A program made the translations under genes and the position numbers. A stretch of 64,000 nucleotides of DNA from Annulohypoxylon bovei var. microspora (lineage: Eukaryota > Ascomycota > Sordariomycetes > Xylariales > Hypoxylaceae), in assembly GCA_022836615.1 (NCBI GenBank), contig MU405356.1, positions 1-64,000 of the forward strand. Reading direction: 5' to 3'. This document shows, piece by piece, positions 33,443 through 47,122 of this stretch. Within the stretch, counting starts at the first letter, position 1; each line of letters starts with the position of its first letter. The notes below the pieces were generated by a model that worked only from the letters and a program-made list of their open reading frames with translations, was not told the origin of the DNA and searched no databases.

Positions 33443-35954
33443 TCTAATGGTGTATGTATGCGCTTGTGTATGTGTGTGTATATCTTGTACCTATAGTCCT
33501 ATGAGGTATACTTAGCTGTATAGGTAGCTATGTGTGTATGTAAGTGATCAAGTCAAGGTTGTTAGACTAGCGCGCAGACTATTTCCCGCCGGACTGGATT
33601 GACTGAATAATAGTCGTCGCGGTTTCTCGTTGAACCTTAGAGTGTGGTAGTGTCATGAGTTACTTTCCGGCAGTCCGTACCTCCCAGCTAAGGTTTTTTT
33701 TCCCTCGCTCGCGATAACCCCGCGATCTGCTCCAACCTTTGCGGCAAGTGGTAGGTGGGGTTAATAAGACGGGACTAGAGATGATCGATGCAAGCAATTA
33801 CGTAGGTGAATACTTTGTACAGAAATAATATCAGTGTTCAATTAAGCGAGGATATTCCTTAGTCACAATTGATCAAAAAAGACAAATCGATTCAACCTCT
33901 TTACGAGATGGAAATCCTCGAATATATGCGCAACCGCAACGTGTCCAATGGCAACAGAACTGACACAACCGACACAACCGACAGAACCTTAGCGACAGCG
34001 ACGTGTCGTGTCGTACAAATTGGCTAACAAGCTTCGTCAAGCTTTCTTGGACAGATCGGATATATTGATCAAGCATTCATCAAGCATCCATTCAAGCAAC
34101 GAAGAAGCATAGGCGTGGTGTCAGTCGCTAGATCACCACTGCAGTGCAACAGCGGACTGACTTCAACTCTTCAAAATTTCAATTCAACCCGAGGGAGAGT
34201 CGCATCAAGACGACAAGATCCCCTTTACGGCTAGAGACATATTAATCACCCACAAATTATTTGCAATTATCATTCAATTGCGTGGCCTTCTCCATCGCTT
34301 AACTTCATTGCCCATCGGCAAATCCAACGCTGATAGATAGAACCGTTGCACCCTTATGATAAACACCGGTAGAGCGGTTCCAGCCGAAGCCTATCATTCT
34401 TTGCATATCACGGCCCGTTCCTGAATTGATTGACTGCACAGTCCATACCTACCTACCTATTGGTATGCCTGGCTAAATGTTGGGAATAAACCTCCGAGCC
34501 CCTGAGTCAAGAGGCGAATGCGAATGCATATGTGTAAGCTCGATCATACCGTAGTATCGCAACGTTAAATTTACTATTCTGAAGGGGCCATTAGAATGCC
34601 TTCTTGATTTTAGTTTTTTAGTCGAAGACTGGAGAACCTGGATGGAGAGAGGCTAGTGGCTGAGAAAAGCTTGACCTGGAGAATACTTTAGACTGTTTCG
34701 AAAATCTTCTTCGTACATATTGTTGACCGTTCCGAGTCCCACGAGTCCAATATGGATACTCGTGGCGGTGCTTATCTTCAATTCAGGGGTAGGATAGGTA
34801 CATATGTACATACATACCCTACCCTGCGGCTTGGATAGGGTAAGTTCCAGGGCCCCACTCTAGTCTGATATGCGTAGAATCGTTGATAGGCGGCAGACAG
34901 GGCGAAAACGTGGAAAATATGTTAAAAATAGCCTTGGCCTGGACCGTTATCTCCTCGATCGATGGAAATTTCTGTACCGTTGTAAATTCTAGAACGGATA
35001 TTCCGTCTCCGTTATGCATTGTCGGAACCCTTACCGTAGCGTTTCTCCAGGTTTTAATTCTTCCCATCTTTTCTTAGACTTTTAACTCCTTTTCTTTCAT
35101 CAAGGTTGCCATGAAGAAAAATGGTAAGAAATGACGAGTTAGATTAGCAATATGTTTATGCTTTAGAAGCAAGCTACCCGAACTAGAGCTACCATCCTTG
35201 AACTCGCGGCAGAAGTATCCGGCTCGAAATTGTGCTTATGTCGTCGATAGTCAACGATTGAACGAACGAACGAACGCTGAACACAACTCCCTATCCTGGC
35301 CGCGGCGATGGCAACAGATGATAGTCCCTGCAGTGTCACCTAGCACAGACCGCGAGGAAGTAATTGTTGACGCAGGACTCCGCAAAAAAGGAGACGTAGT
35401 TTTCGTTTTTTGACGTTTTACCGGTTGTTATGACGTTTTCATCGGAGCAAATGTCGAAAGAGGCCCCAAGTGGAATGAATGGGCGCCGAACCCTTTGACG
35501 ACCACTAACCTCACGACAAGTTTAGTAATGAGAAGTGTAGACCCTGGGATTGTCAACATGCACCGGCGAGCCAAGAGCAAGTTGTTGAGCCATCACGAGG
35601 CCGTGCAAGTCTACTGGCGTCAAATCGGCTGACCTCGTGCTGCTTCATTGGCATTATAGACGCTTGCTATCAAGTAATATGGGGGTAATAGAAAATCAGA
35701 ACCGCAGTACTTTTACGTTTGAAGTTCGTGGATGTTGCTGTCGAAATCCTCGAAATCGCGGGGCAGAGTGGAACTGATGGGTCTTAATCAAGTCACCCGA
35801 GAGGTGCAGAGCCGGGGGAGCCGCGCCTTACCCTTTAAAGGTATAGTGAAAATTGGTACCTAAAAGCTCAAGTGCTTGTCAGAGCTGGTTTACGCATTAC
35901 TACGATTTTGCGTTTTACGTACGAAGTACCAGTACCGTTGTAGTTGCCCCAGAT
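33443..35954. other. Gene-free interval (2.5 kb)
   Basis: Promoter of kynureninase next to 33,443. A short GACACAACC-type repeat lies at about 33,958-33,986 and a GAACGAAC run at about 35,260-35,275. The 82-residue frame at 34,819-35,067 (minus) has ordinary composition but no recognisable motif and is not annotated as a gene. Confidence 0.45.
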
Positions 35955-36646
35955 GTATCGATTAGGGGTCGGCACTATACGTATAATGAACCCTCGATAC
36001 GGTATTTAAATACAATACCCGTATTATACCATTATACCCACTAAAAAATGTATTTTGGCGGTATAGCCACGTATAATGCCTTCCACACAGCTATAATGCG
36101 ATATATTTTATTATAATCGTGTTTTTATTCTTATTTTTAATTTAATTAAATATATTTTCAATTTTTAGTTCATAAGGTTGAATTAATTCGAATATTTTAC
36201 ATTATACCTCACGATCGGAAATTGTTGGTTGTGTGGCTTTGTGTGTGGCTTTGTGTGTGGCTTTGTGTATGGCGTTATGTGTGGCTTTATGCGATTTGGA
36301 GAAACATCATTCAATTGAAAGTTCAATTAAGATTGAAGACGTTATGCTTTAAGATGTATAAAAGGGTATTGAGTACTTGAGATTATATTATATTTTGTAT
36401 GAAATAACAGGTAATTATACCGTATGAGTACATGATTTAGCATCGCGAAATGACTTATTGCCTTTGATAATGCGACCCTTTTAAGTAGGAAATGCCTAGG
36501 ATATTGCATATCCACCCATATATATGGGGCCGGTAAGTTATTCCGATTCCGTTATACGTATAATGGATTGATTATACGGTATCAATACAATACATTATAC
36601 GTATAATGGTATAATGTATAATACCGATCCGAACCCTAGTATCGAT
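35955..36646. mobile_element. hAT-like non-autonomous element (MITE)
   Basis: The element spans 35,963-36,638 (676 bp), starting TAGGGGTCGG and ending CCGAACCCTA, an inverted repeat matching at 9 of 10 positions. Both sides carry the identical octamer GTATCGAT (35,955-35,962 and 36,639-36,646). An 8-bp duplication plus TAGGG termini is the hAT signature. Subterminal regions are dense in palindromic TATACGTATAATG/CATTATACGTATA motifs, which could bind transposase or fold. The interior is AT-rich and has no transposase frame. A tandem repeat inside is annotated separately. The intact duplication suggests a fairly recent insertion. Confidence 0.88.
36229..36287. repeat. Tandem 14-bp repeat inside the hAT-like element
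   Basis: Four to five copies of TGTGTGGCTTTGTG, the last ones diverged (TGTATGGCGTTATG), lie near the centre of the 676-bp element. Copy number is likely variable between insertions. Confidence 0.75.
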
Positions 36647-39600
36647 TACGATATGTGGCTACGTACCTAAGTATAACTGTACCTACGTATCTCTTGGGAG
36701 GTACATACATATGTACATTAAGTATGTATGTACATACTGCATTCAATGTTTCCAACAGACCGACGGTCCGATATGGTACATGACAGCATTAACATTTCGA
36801 AAAATTTCGAATCCTTACTTCACTCAGCAGCCATTGACCATTGACGAGGGACCAATTCCATCTCGATGGCGTTTCATCATTCCTAGTCTTGATAACGAGA
36901 GGTATTGCAACATCCATTGACTCATTGGATATGATAGTTGCGCAACAGCCGCCATCGGTGCCGTCGTAAGGAGCGGTAAAGACAACAACACGCATACACA
37001 CACCGTCATCACATGGATGTATCTCCGTATTAAGGTATCGTATGAATTTGAGGCGTTGATGCACTGCACTAGCCCGCGTCGACACGACAAGCTTGTTTCG
37101 CTTATCATATCAAAGAAGCACCTGAGCTAGGTGATCTTTTCTATTCGACGATGGATAATTCATCTGTGATTCGTTTTTGAGGTCTCACTTTAAGATAAGA
37201 AAAAGAGGTGAACTGGCGGTTGATAGACGGGATCAACATGCAGAACCAGACACTAACTAACGACGTCCTGGAAACTCGATGCCGCTTGAACAAGTCTATG
37301 TTTTGCATATTATCTTACCTGCTACTCCTCCTCTCATCTGGAGAAGGGGAGATCTGGTTCAGTGTGAGTTAGGTAAGAAAATGACCTCGAAGAGGATTAA
37401 GGGGTAATGTTGAGGATATTGTATATTCGTACCTTTAAGGTCAGGTGATTACACATTTAGATATTTAGATACCTAGGTACTTGGCATTAGGGTGACACTT
37501 GGAACATTAAATTCCTTCAATGTTCAATTGATTCCATGTCCAATCTACCATTTGCCTCGAATAGCCGTCGGTACTTGATCCGGTCAATAGTCCACACCAA
37601 ATTCGTTCAAGTTTGTAAAAAATTCAGTCCGTTGGATCGCATAAGAGATCCATCACGATCCACTAAACCCCAGTCCAAGAAGACATGTGATGCTGGAGTG
37701 GTTTTTTACAACGGAGTTTTGGAAGTTCTGGATGTGCCCACGATGTCCACGATGTCCACCGCGTGGCCATGGGGATGGTTCAATTCTTACCCCTTGCTGG
37801 ACCTTTGTCGCTTGCGGCTTGCTGAGAGTTGACCTGCTGAGGTAAACTGAAGTACCTAGGTACCTAGGGAACTAAAAGGAACATTTAAAAACTCGGGTCA
37901 CCGCAAGTACACATGTACCCCCGCCATACAATTGTAGGCGAATAGATACCCCGGCTGTACGGATTTTCAGGTACCCAGACTGTTGGGCCAATTACATTAT
38001 CGCCCACAACCCGTTCCAGTTAGCTGCATGTTTAGCCTCTCTTTCTTGTTCCATTTGCGTTCACCGTGATGAAAGAACATTTGAATCTTCGATTGGTATT
38101 CTTCTATACTTACGAGCAGGTACTTTCCATCTCCATACTTGCCTCGAATTTTCAACCTTTGGTTTGGTTTATTTTAGTCTAGTGCCCTAACCGTATTGTA
38201 TTGTACATTGGGAACTTTGAACTTCCGGGCCTGGTGACAACAGGGATATTCGTCACAAGCTGGGAAACTGATGGTAAAACAACCTTGACAATACAGTGCA
38301 TCAAGACTGTAAAAAGTTGTAAAGACGTGGTTCTTGTTTCTTAATGTGTAATAGTCGTCAACTATTTCTTACATTATATAAGAAGCTGTTTGTTCCCTTT
38401 TTCTGGTTTCGACTTCACGATCGTCAAGACTTCAAGTTTCAATTGCCATTGACAACCTACTTACTACTAAGGAGATAATGGATGAAGCTATAAATTGGGT
38501 CTGAATCGTATTTTTTTTGGCCCGGCCAGTCTTATCCTGTTATTATCCTTATCTCTGTGGATTTCTGGTTTTTTTTGCTTCTTCGGTCTCGCCTAATCTT
38601 GCTTGGGTCCGTCATTATCTTTACCTTCCACCGTCATCCGTCATCGTATATCCAGCGCCGCCGCAACAGGGCTGTGCATATCACCTGCGTGTCCTGCGTA
38701 TTCTTTTTGAATACTACCTAGCTTGACCCGGTCAAGCTCTACTACTCGCTGTATCTACCGAAAATAATAAAAGGGAAAGGGTAGATTCAAGGTCCCCTTT
38801 ATTACGCTATATTCAACTTTGTTTAAAACCTGAAGCCCTGAAGCTTATCGAGGCCTGCATCATCTTTATCAAGGTACAACCTCCCTTCTCGCTGCTTATT
38901 CCGGCAGCCAATCAGCCGTTCAACCAACCACACATTCCCATTATTTCCATTATTTTCATTATTCCTAATATTCCCAATATTACTGTCGTCTTTTGTGTGT
39001 TATTGCATATACCACTCTGTACCACTATATATCACCCCCTATACACTATAACGCCACTCTAAGCGATCATCTACCTCTCCAACACCACAACACTACTTAC
39101 TCACGCGAGAGCAGATCTTGCAGTTCACTCCTCAAAGTCGACCACTCTCCCACTGACTTAATTGTGGACCCCCAAGTCCCTTAAGTTTTCTCTCGGAGAA
39201 ACGCCCCCTTAACGCTTTGTCGGTACGTCTCTTCTTTATTGTTCAGCCTGTTTGTTCTAATTAGCTCCTTTCCTTATCAGGAGCACGAGCATCAACTCAA
39301 CTCAAACACTGCCCGAAGTATCGAGCGGTGTAGGAGATTCCATGTTGCTCCTGGTCAGTGCAATTCGAGATACGATAACGGCATTCGTGTTTTCATTTTC
39401 CCCCAATATCCTGCCGAGTTAGCCTCTCTGGCATCTCATAGCCTGCAGGTTTTTTGTATCCCTATGTCATGTCCCTATGTATTCTTATGATGCGCAATAT
39501 GGGAACTTTCTGAGTTCCCGAGACAAAATTTCTTATTATACAACAGTAATTGCCTACCTAGGTATATACTGTCACCTACTCACTGTACCTTGATGTCGAT

Positions 39601-39835
39601 CTCAGGGGTAGTTCCCAAGTACCTATCAAGATGAGATCCGACCATCATACACGGCAATGACGCCTTCCCGCGGTATCCCTCGAATTTATTTCTCTATAAA
39701 AGATCAACACCTCCCTTAGAGATCTACACCACTTTATTTTTCTCTCATTGTGATGGTTCTTAACTCTTCTATCTACCTCCATCTCTCCTCATAATCCACT
39801 TAAGCCCACGAGCTACTCAGCTCCTAGTCTTCATC
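36647..39835. other. Gene-free interval and glutamate dehydrogenase leader
   Basis: No supported gene is present. TACCTAGGTA is at 37,470-37,479, 37,853-37,862 and 39,556-39,565. From about 38,900 the DNA becomes C/T- and CA-rich, like a long 5' leader. A possible leader intron at 39,223-39,280 (GTACGT ... TTATCAG) could belong to the transcript starting here. Confidence 0.4.
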
Positions 39836-42800
39836 ATGGTGGTTAAGATGTTGACGATTCAGACGACTGACCTGGGTTTGGATAGTTTCCCAAATTATTC
39901 TGATCCACTTGAGACGTTCGAGGTTTTCGAACCCAAAGCTCAGATCATGACGACCAACGGGGTAGCCCCAGAACCGAGCCCGGTCCCAGCTAATAAGCTG
40001 CTGGGCAAGGTTCAGGGTGCGGAAAACGTATCCCGTCACCCTTCACCCCAGCCCACTCACTTCTCAGTGCCGCTGGGAAGTCTGCGTACCAATGGGCATA
40101 GGGTCTTGCGATCTGCCACGGTTGGATACATTGCACCCGAATTCAAGGGACGTGATGAGCAGATCATACAAGGTTAGTCAACAACGCTTGCTTTTGTCTT
40201 GGATTTCCTAACATAGAATAGTCAAGAGCATCATCCTCAAGCAGGGCTGGATTCCTGAATCTCATCTTGACGAGCAAGTCTCATGGTTCTACAATGAGCT
40301 AGGCATCGACGATGTCTACTTCCAGATGGAGAATGTGGACGTTATCGCGACCCACATCACCTCCATGTATGCTGCCAAGGTTGCGGCTTATGCTCGTGTG
40401 GACAAGCGCGAAGAGATCCGCCTAGACATGGAGGCTACTGACCACGCTATCTACATCGACACAAGTGAACCGGGTAAGACCTCGATGCATGGCCCACGGT
40501 TTGAAAACAGGCTGGAGGCGAAGTATCTCGACAACGCCGACCCCACTAAGCGTTTCCGGGTTGAGACCTTCCGCTCTCCGGGCACGATATCCAATGATCC
40601 CTCATCTAAAGCATCCCTGCGATGTTACTTCGTCTACCAATGCCTATTCGTGGACCCAAACCCGGAGCCGGGTGAGACTCGCCTTGAGATTATCAGCGAC
40701 CGAATGTTCTTGACCAAGGCGACCAAGAATACCAAGCAGATATACGATGACATTATCAAACTTGCCGTCACTAGGACTGGACCGGTAATTGAGGTATTCG
40801 ATATCGAAGGCTCTGAGGAGAAGCGTCTCGTTGTGGCTTTCCGCTCCCGTACGGCCCGGGGTATTTTTAGCGCCCTGAGTGACCTCTACCACTACTACGG
40901 TGTCACAAGCACCAGGAAATATGTAGAGCAGTTCTCCAACGGCATCACAGTTATGAGTATCTACTTGAAGCCGGCTACGAACCTGGACACCAAGCCTATG
41001 CCAATTGACCAATCCATTCACCAAATCACCAAGGAGATTTCTCTTCTTTACTGCATACCTCAGAACAAGCTCCACTCTCTATTCGCGTCTGGTGCTCTGA
41101 GTTTGCAAGAGACCGTTTACGGACACTGTGTCTGGGTCTTCGTCCAGCACTTCCTCAACCGCCTTGGCACGGAATATGTGTCTATTAAGCAGGCTTTGGA
41201 CTCAAAGAACCCGGCACACGTAGAGATCCTTTCAAAGCTAAAACGTCGTCTCCGTACAGAAACATTCACGCCAGATTACATCCTTGAGATCATCTCGTCT
41301 TACCCTAACCTAGTGCGAATTCTCTATGCTGCATTCGCTAGCGTCCACTTGAGCGTCGGCCCTGGCTTCGAGAAGAGCGTCGTTGCACCCACTCCATCCG
41401 TCGAGGTACTATCCGATGCACGACTTAAGGATGCGATCACCCGAGAAGTGTCAAATGAGCACGAAGAAATGGTCATGACAGCCTTCCGTATCTTCAACAA
41501 TGCCATCTTGAAGACCAACTACTTCACACCTACCAAAGTGGCTCTTAGCTTCCGCTTGGACCCCTCATTCCTCCCAGAGGTCGAATATCCCAGACGTCTA
41601 TATGGCATGTTCCTCGTGATCAGCGCAGAGGCCCGCGGCTTCCATCTCCGATTCAAGGATGTTGCTCGAGGCGGTATCCGAATTGTCAAGTCTCGTAGCA
41701 AAGAGGCTTACAGCATCAACGCCCGAAGCCTTTTCGATGAGAACTATGCCCTCGCAAGCACTCAGCAGCGTAAGAACAAGGACATCCCCGAAGGCGGTTC
41801 GAAGGGTGTGGTTCTTCTAGATGCCAAACAGCAGGACCGTGCGCGGGAGGCTTTTGAGAAGTACATTGATAGTATCTTGGATCTTCTCCTTCCCGCCCAG
41901 ACCCCTGGCATCAAAAATCCGATCGTAGATCTCTACCGAAAAGAGGAGATTCTTTTCCTGGGTCCAGACGAGAACACTGCCGATCTCGTCGATTGGGCCA
42001 CGGAACACGCGCGCGCTCGAGGTGCGCCGTGGTGGAAGTCATTCTTCACTGGCAAGTCGCCTAAGCTTGGCGGAATTCCTCACGACGCATATGGCATGAC
42101 GACGCTGTCCGTTCGTGAATATGTCAAGGGTATCTACCGCAAGCTAAACTTAGACCCGTCCAACGTCAGGAAGATGCAGACTGGAGGCCCGGACGGTGAT
42201 CTTGGAAGCAACGAAATCCTCCTGAGCAACGAGAAGTACACCGCGATTGTAGATGGATCCGGTGTTCTTGTCGACCCCAACGGACTCGACAAGGAAGAGC
42301 TGGTACGATTGGCGAAGAAGCGTGCCATGATCGCGCAGTTCGATCTATCCAAGCTATCCAAGGATGGGTACAGGGTTCTATGCGATGATAGCAACATCAC
42401 GCTACCAACCGGTGAAGTCGTTCCTAACGGCACGCCCTTCCGTAACTTCTACCACCTCAGGGACAATGGATATACCGACTGCTTTGTCCCATGCGGTGGC
42501 CGTCCCGAGTCCATCGACCTCTCTACCGTGTCTAAGTTGATTAAGGATGGCAAGACGACCATTCCTTACATTGTTGAAGGTGCCAACTTATTCATCACCC
42601 AAGACGCCAAGTTGCGCCTCGAGAAGGCCGGTGCCATTTTGTTCAAGGATGCGTCCGCCAACAAGGGTGGTGTGACTTCTTCATCTCTCGAGGTCCTTGC
42701 CTCGCTCAGCTTTGACGACGAAGGTTTTGTCGAGAATATGTGCCACAACGCTAAGGGCGAAGCACCTGAGTTCTACAAGGCTTATGTCAAACAAGTGCAG

Positions 42801-43231
42801 GCCACAATCTGCGAAAACGCGCGCCTAGAATTTGAGGCGATCTGGAGGGAACACGAAGAGTCTGGCGTGTCGCGCTCCGTGCTTTCGGACACGCTATCCG
42901 TGGCTATCACGACGCTAGACGAAGAACTACAAAAATCAGACCTATGGGAGAACCCGAAGATCCGAAGGTCAATTCTCGCGGATGCTCTACCCAAACTGCT
43001 CATCGACAAGATCGGCCTGGATACCATCATCAGCCGCGTACCGGACACATACCTTCGTGCAATCTTTGGAAGCTATCTCGCTTCTCGCTTTGTGTATGAG
43101 TTTGGTAGCAGCCCCAGCCAATTCGCTTTCTATGATTTGTAAGTTGTCGATACGACATACCCACCCTTGATGATTGACTTCAAGCTAACTTTCTTCGTAG
43201 CATGTCTAAGAGAATGGCCCAGATCCAATGA
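39836..43231 (+). CDS. GDH2: NAD-specific glutamate dehydrogenase, large fungal type
   Basis: Three exons (39836-40172, 40222-43138, 43201-43231) keep frame and give 1,094 residues, normal for the 115-kDa class. The enzyme deaminates glutamate to 2-oxoglutarate and ammonia with NAD, for nitrogen and carbon catabolism. Family blocks include FRLDPSFLPEVEYPRRLYG, RGFHLRFKDVARGGIRIVKS, NKDIPEGGSKGVVLL, GGIPHDAYGMTTLSVREY, and the dinucleotide-binding region VEGANLFITQDAKLRLEKAG with DASANKGGVTSSSLEVLA. Reading through the last donor would end at TYR-ASP-LEU. Splicing of a 62-bp intron instead adds the terminal FMSKRMAQIQ, which I prefer. In-frame ATGs at 39,848 and 39,947 are alternative starts. 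Confidence 0.94.
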
Positions 43232-44044
43232 TTGACGAACTCTCCTGCATATTGTTTAAAGGGAAAAGAAAAAGGGAATCAAAAATGAGTTTTGCATAGT
43301 TTTCATGGGCGATAGTGTTAATTCCCTTTTCCAAAAAGAAATGGCATCGAGTATCATGCCACGTCTTCTAGAGGCTGACGGGTATAGTGAGCCGGGAGAG
43401 ATGGATTGATGACTTATGAATTATTTTAATTCCAACGGTGCATGGGTGGGAATAACATACTAATAGATAGGTCTGGCTTGGTAATGCCTAATGACCAAGA
43501 AAAGTTTCTTTACTTTATACAACCTACAATCCTTCTTTTGCTTGCTTGCTAGTGAATTGCGACCATGTTGAAACGTTGGAGGATGGGTTCGCAAATGACA
43601 TCGACAAGGAGAAGTAGACGTCCTAGAACGCCCTCTCTATTTATATACCTGTCATTAAATCCAGGGGTATCGATCTACCTGTCAAATTTAAGCATAAACT
43701 TCTCTAATGCGTATAATAACCTATCATAGACGATAGATCATGCTTCGTCTAATCCTACCTACCCCTCTGCCACGCGATTCGTCTAATTTTAGGTATACTT
43801 CCGAATCTGGAATCTACAACTTTAGCTAACCCCAGTCTTAAGCTACGGCACAGCATCTGATCCCAATGAGATCGAGCCATCGTGATCTACATCAGCTCTT
43901 TGCCGAACCAGGTCTACGGAGGTAAGGATAGGATCTAGCCGTGCCGTTGACATAGCCTCAGCCAGACCGGTTGTTCAAGTGATATGAATAGCCCACGACC
44001 ACTTCAACGATCGTGTTCTTTAGTCCTTAGATTGAATTAACAAC
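43232..44044. other. Intergenic region
   Basis: Holds the glutamate dehydrogenase 3' region and the rhamnosidase promoter. No frame or repeat of note was seen. Confidence 0.5.
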
Positions 44045-46527
44045 ATGGGAATCTTCAAGCCATTTTCTTGGCTCGGCGGAGTCACGCTGTGCCAGCTTGT
44101 GCTAGCTCGGTGCGGTCACGCCCAAGACAACGACACGAGCTGGCACCAATATGTCCGCGCCCCAACAAGCAGCACCGTCAAGCCGAAGGCTGTTCTCGGC
44201 GCGTACACATCGGGGGGCGTAACAAACCCCGAAGGTCTCGTAACCGGGACCAACGTGGCGACCCTAAGCCGCGCGGAAAACGACACCGAGATCCCCACCG
44301 TCGTCCTCGACTTCGGCCAGAACATCGTCGGCCTGCTGGAAATCGACTTCGCGCGCTCGACCAACGCCTCGGGCGAGTTTCCCGGACTCAGAGTGTATTT
44401 CTCGGAGAGCTTGGAGTTTCTCGGGAATACGAGCGATTTTACGCGCTCCGATAACGCGGGTCAGGGGAGCGGTGTAAGCTTTGCCTGGGATACTGGAGTT
44501 AGGATCGATAGCTGACTTTGTAGGATCCTCCGAAAATTGTGACCTCCGGGACCGATCAGGTGAGACGTTCTCGGCCGAGATAAAAATGTGTCTTGTATGG
44601 GTGTATGGTTCTAACTAGCATCCCTAGGTTGCCGTGAAGAACGAGCCGTACACATGGCTCGACCAGTGGGGTTGCGAATTCGGAAGCCAGGTCTGCTCGG
44701 ACGGCCTCCACGGCTTCCGATACCTGAAAATCGAGCTGGACGCACTCGCGGAAGACGCCCCTTACACGTCTCCGTATGGCGAGGTCGCCATCAACTCCGT
44801 CAGCCTGCAATGGTCTGGGTATCTAGGCACCCCCGATTCCTACACAGGTTGGTTCGAATGTTCAGACGCGGACCTTACGCAGTGGTGGTACGACGGCGCG
44901 TACACGACCGAGATGTGTACGGACGTCTTCCGGGACAACGATACAGAGCCCCGTGGAGCCTCAAGTGCGTCCCTTTTAGGCAAGTGGGTGCTCCTCGACG
45001 GGGCGAAGAGGGATAGGGATCCGTACATGGGAGACCTAGCAGTCACGGCGTTGACGAGTTACCTCACTCACGACTTCCCCGAAGCAGCTCGGAACGTTAT
45101 GGAAGACCTGGCGCAACACCAGAGGAATGACGGGTGGATACCGCCTGCGAGCATGTTTGTCACTCCCCTATTTCTTACGTCCAAATTTTCTCTTGTTGTC
45201 GTCGAGAAGCCGTATTCTAACATCGCCAAAGCAATAACTACGGGCTCCAGCTTTTTGACTACCCTCTGTGGTGGGTCACATGTAGCTGGGACCACGTCCT
45301 GTACACGGGCAACCTGTCGTACATCGAGACGTACTACCCGACTCTAGTGAAGGTCCTCGATACCTACTACGTCTCCCACACAGACTCGGCAACTTCTCTC
45401 CTCGTCCGGCAAGAGGGGTACGGCGACTACGCCTTCATCCCGCGCGACGGCTCGGCAACCTACTACAGCGCACTGTACGTGCTAGCGCTCACCCGGGCCG
45501 CGGACCTAGCCTCGCTCCTCTCGAAGCCCTCCGACGCCTCCCGCTGGCGCGACAGGGCCGCCAACGTATCCGCGGGCGTGCGCGCCAACCTCTGGGACGC
45601 CGAAGCGGGCGCCTTCTACGACCGCAAGTGCGCCGGGAGCGGGTGCAGCGCGCACGCGCAGGACGGGAACAGCATCGCGATCCTAGCCGGCGTCACCTCT
45701 TCTCCTGCCAATTCCAGCAGCAGCAGCAGCACCATCCAGTACGCGGAATCAGCATTATCGTACCTCGAGAACGCGACGGCGAAGCCGTACGGGCACGCCT
45801 TCTACGACGCCGGCGGGGACGAGCTGGGAGAGGGGTACAGCGAGAGGGTCTACCCGTTCGTGTCGTACTTCGAGACGGCGGCGCGGTTCGAGAGCGGGCT
45901 CGCGGACTCGGCGGTCGCGCTGCTGAGGGCTACGTATGGACACATGGCGGCTGGAGACCCCGGGGCGACGATGTGGGAGGGCGTTGGGGTGAATGGGAGT
46001 AAGGTGCGTAGTTTTGGGTCTCGCTTATGAATTTTCCGCATCCATCCATATTTACGGGATTTTTCTTTGGTGTTTTTTTTTAAAAAAAAAAAGAAGGAAC
46101 ACGAAAAAAAAACTTACACAGCTTATAGTACGAAGGCGCTTTCACGAGCCTGGCCCACGGTTGGTCGACGGGCGTAACGCCACTTCTCACGACCTACGTC
46201 CTTGGAGTACGCCCCCTGAAGCCCGGGTTCCAGGAATGGACTGTCCAGCCACTTCCCAGCTCAGATCTGACTTGGGCTAAGGGGGTTGTGCCGACGCCGT
46301 ATGGGCCGCTAAGCGTAAGCTGGGAAAGGAATCAGACAGATGGGAGGCTTATGGTGAATGTTACGCCACCGCCGGGCACTAACGGGACTGTAATTGTTCC
46401 CGAAGTACAGGGAGAAGAAAAAGGCCAGAAGGCTTGGGCCAATGGCGGGACTGGGCTAGAAGGTGAAGTTGCTGATAAGTCTGTTTTGTTTAGAGTCGAG
46501 GGAGGAAGGGAGTATTTTGTTCGCTGA
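44045..46527 (+). CDS. Secreted alpha-L-rhamnosidase, GH78
   Basis: Five exons (44045-44473, 44524-44559, 44628-45154, 45232-46003, 46129-46527) keep frame and give 720 residues. Exon 2 is only 36 nt. The signal peptide ends near ARCGHA. An N-terminal beta-sandwich (LDFGQNIVGLLEIDF) leads to the six-hairpin catalytic barrel: LLDGAKRDRDPYMGDLAVTA (about 277-296) is the acidic active-site block, followed by LFDYPLWWVTCSWDHVLYTG and an SERVYPFVSYFE segment. The C-terminal GAFTSLAHGWSTGVTPLL and a terminal beta-domain complete the family order. It removes rhamnose from plant pectin or flavonoid glycosides outside the cell. The fourth intron (125 bp) contains a T10/A11 inverted homopolymer pair. 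With the GH27 enzyme it suggests plant-material degradation. Confidence 0.9.
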
Positions 46528-47122
46528 TTACCTAAGTGTCTTGAGGATATTAATAAGCACAATTACTTAGTAAGGGGCCAGAATGGCGTCAAATTAAACT
46601 GGCCACGTGTGAAGTGATGTTAATATTACTGTCAAGCACTGTAAGCTTGCTATCCCCTTCTTACCTAATCAACACTTCTTGCCAGCCAAATATTATGTAA
46701 GCTTCCCAAGTAGGCAGTCTAAGGGATCGACTTTTGTACAGTGTTAGGTACTCATTTAATCTGACGCTATTCCGAAAGCCAAATTCAGAGATTTCAAGAT
46801 CGAAAAGTCTCAGTTCTACGAAATAGTCACGAGATGGTTTCGTTGAAAATAATAGTTGCTCGCATAAAATATACCTAAGCATGCGTACTAAGGCAATTTC
46901 TAGACAGTAGCTTCATAGAAGATATCCCCCTAATTCCCCCTTAAAAGTTAAGATCAATCGTAGAGAAGATGCCGCTCAAGTTAGGATAAGAAGGATACCC
47001 CCTCACAAGTTCTGCCATCCGCGCGGGTGGAAAAAAGAAACAGAGTCAACTAATACCACAAAACCGGCAAAGATGCAAGAACCAGAAGAATCCCAACGCA
47101 ACGTGCCAACACACCCACACCT
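46528..47122. other. Convergent intergenic region
   Basis: The interval lies between the rhamnosidase stop and the stop of the minus-strand membrane protein. It is AT-leaning, with no supported gene or repeat. Confidence 0.5.

Noticed and set aside
34819..35067. 82-residue minus-strand frame
   Set aside because: It starts with ATG and reads like ordinary protein, but it has no motif, neighbour logic or splice partner and could be chance.
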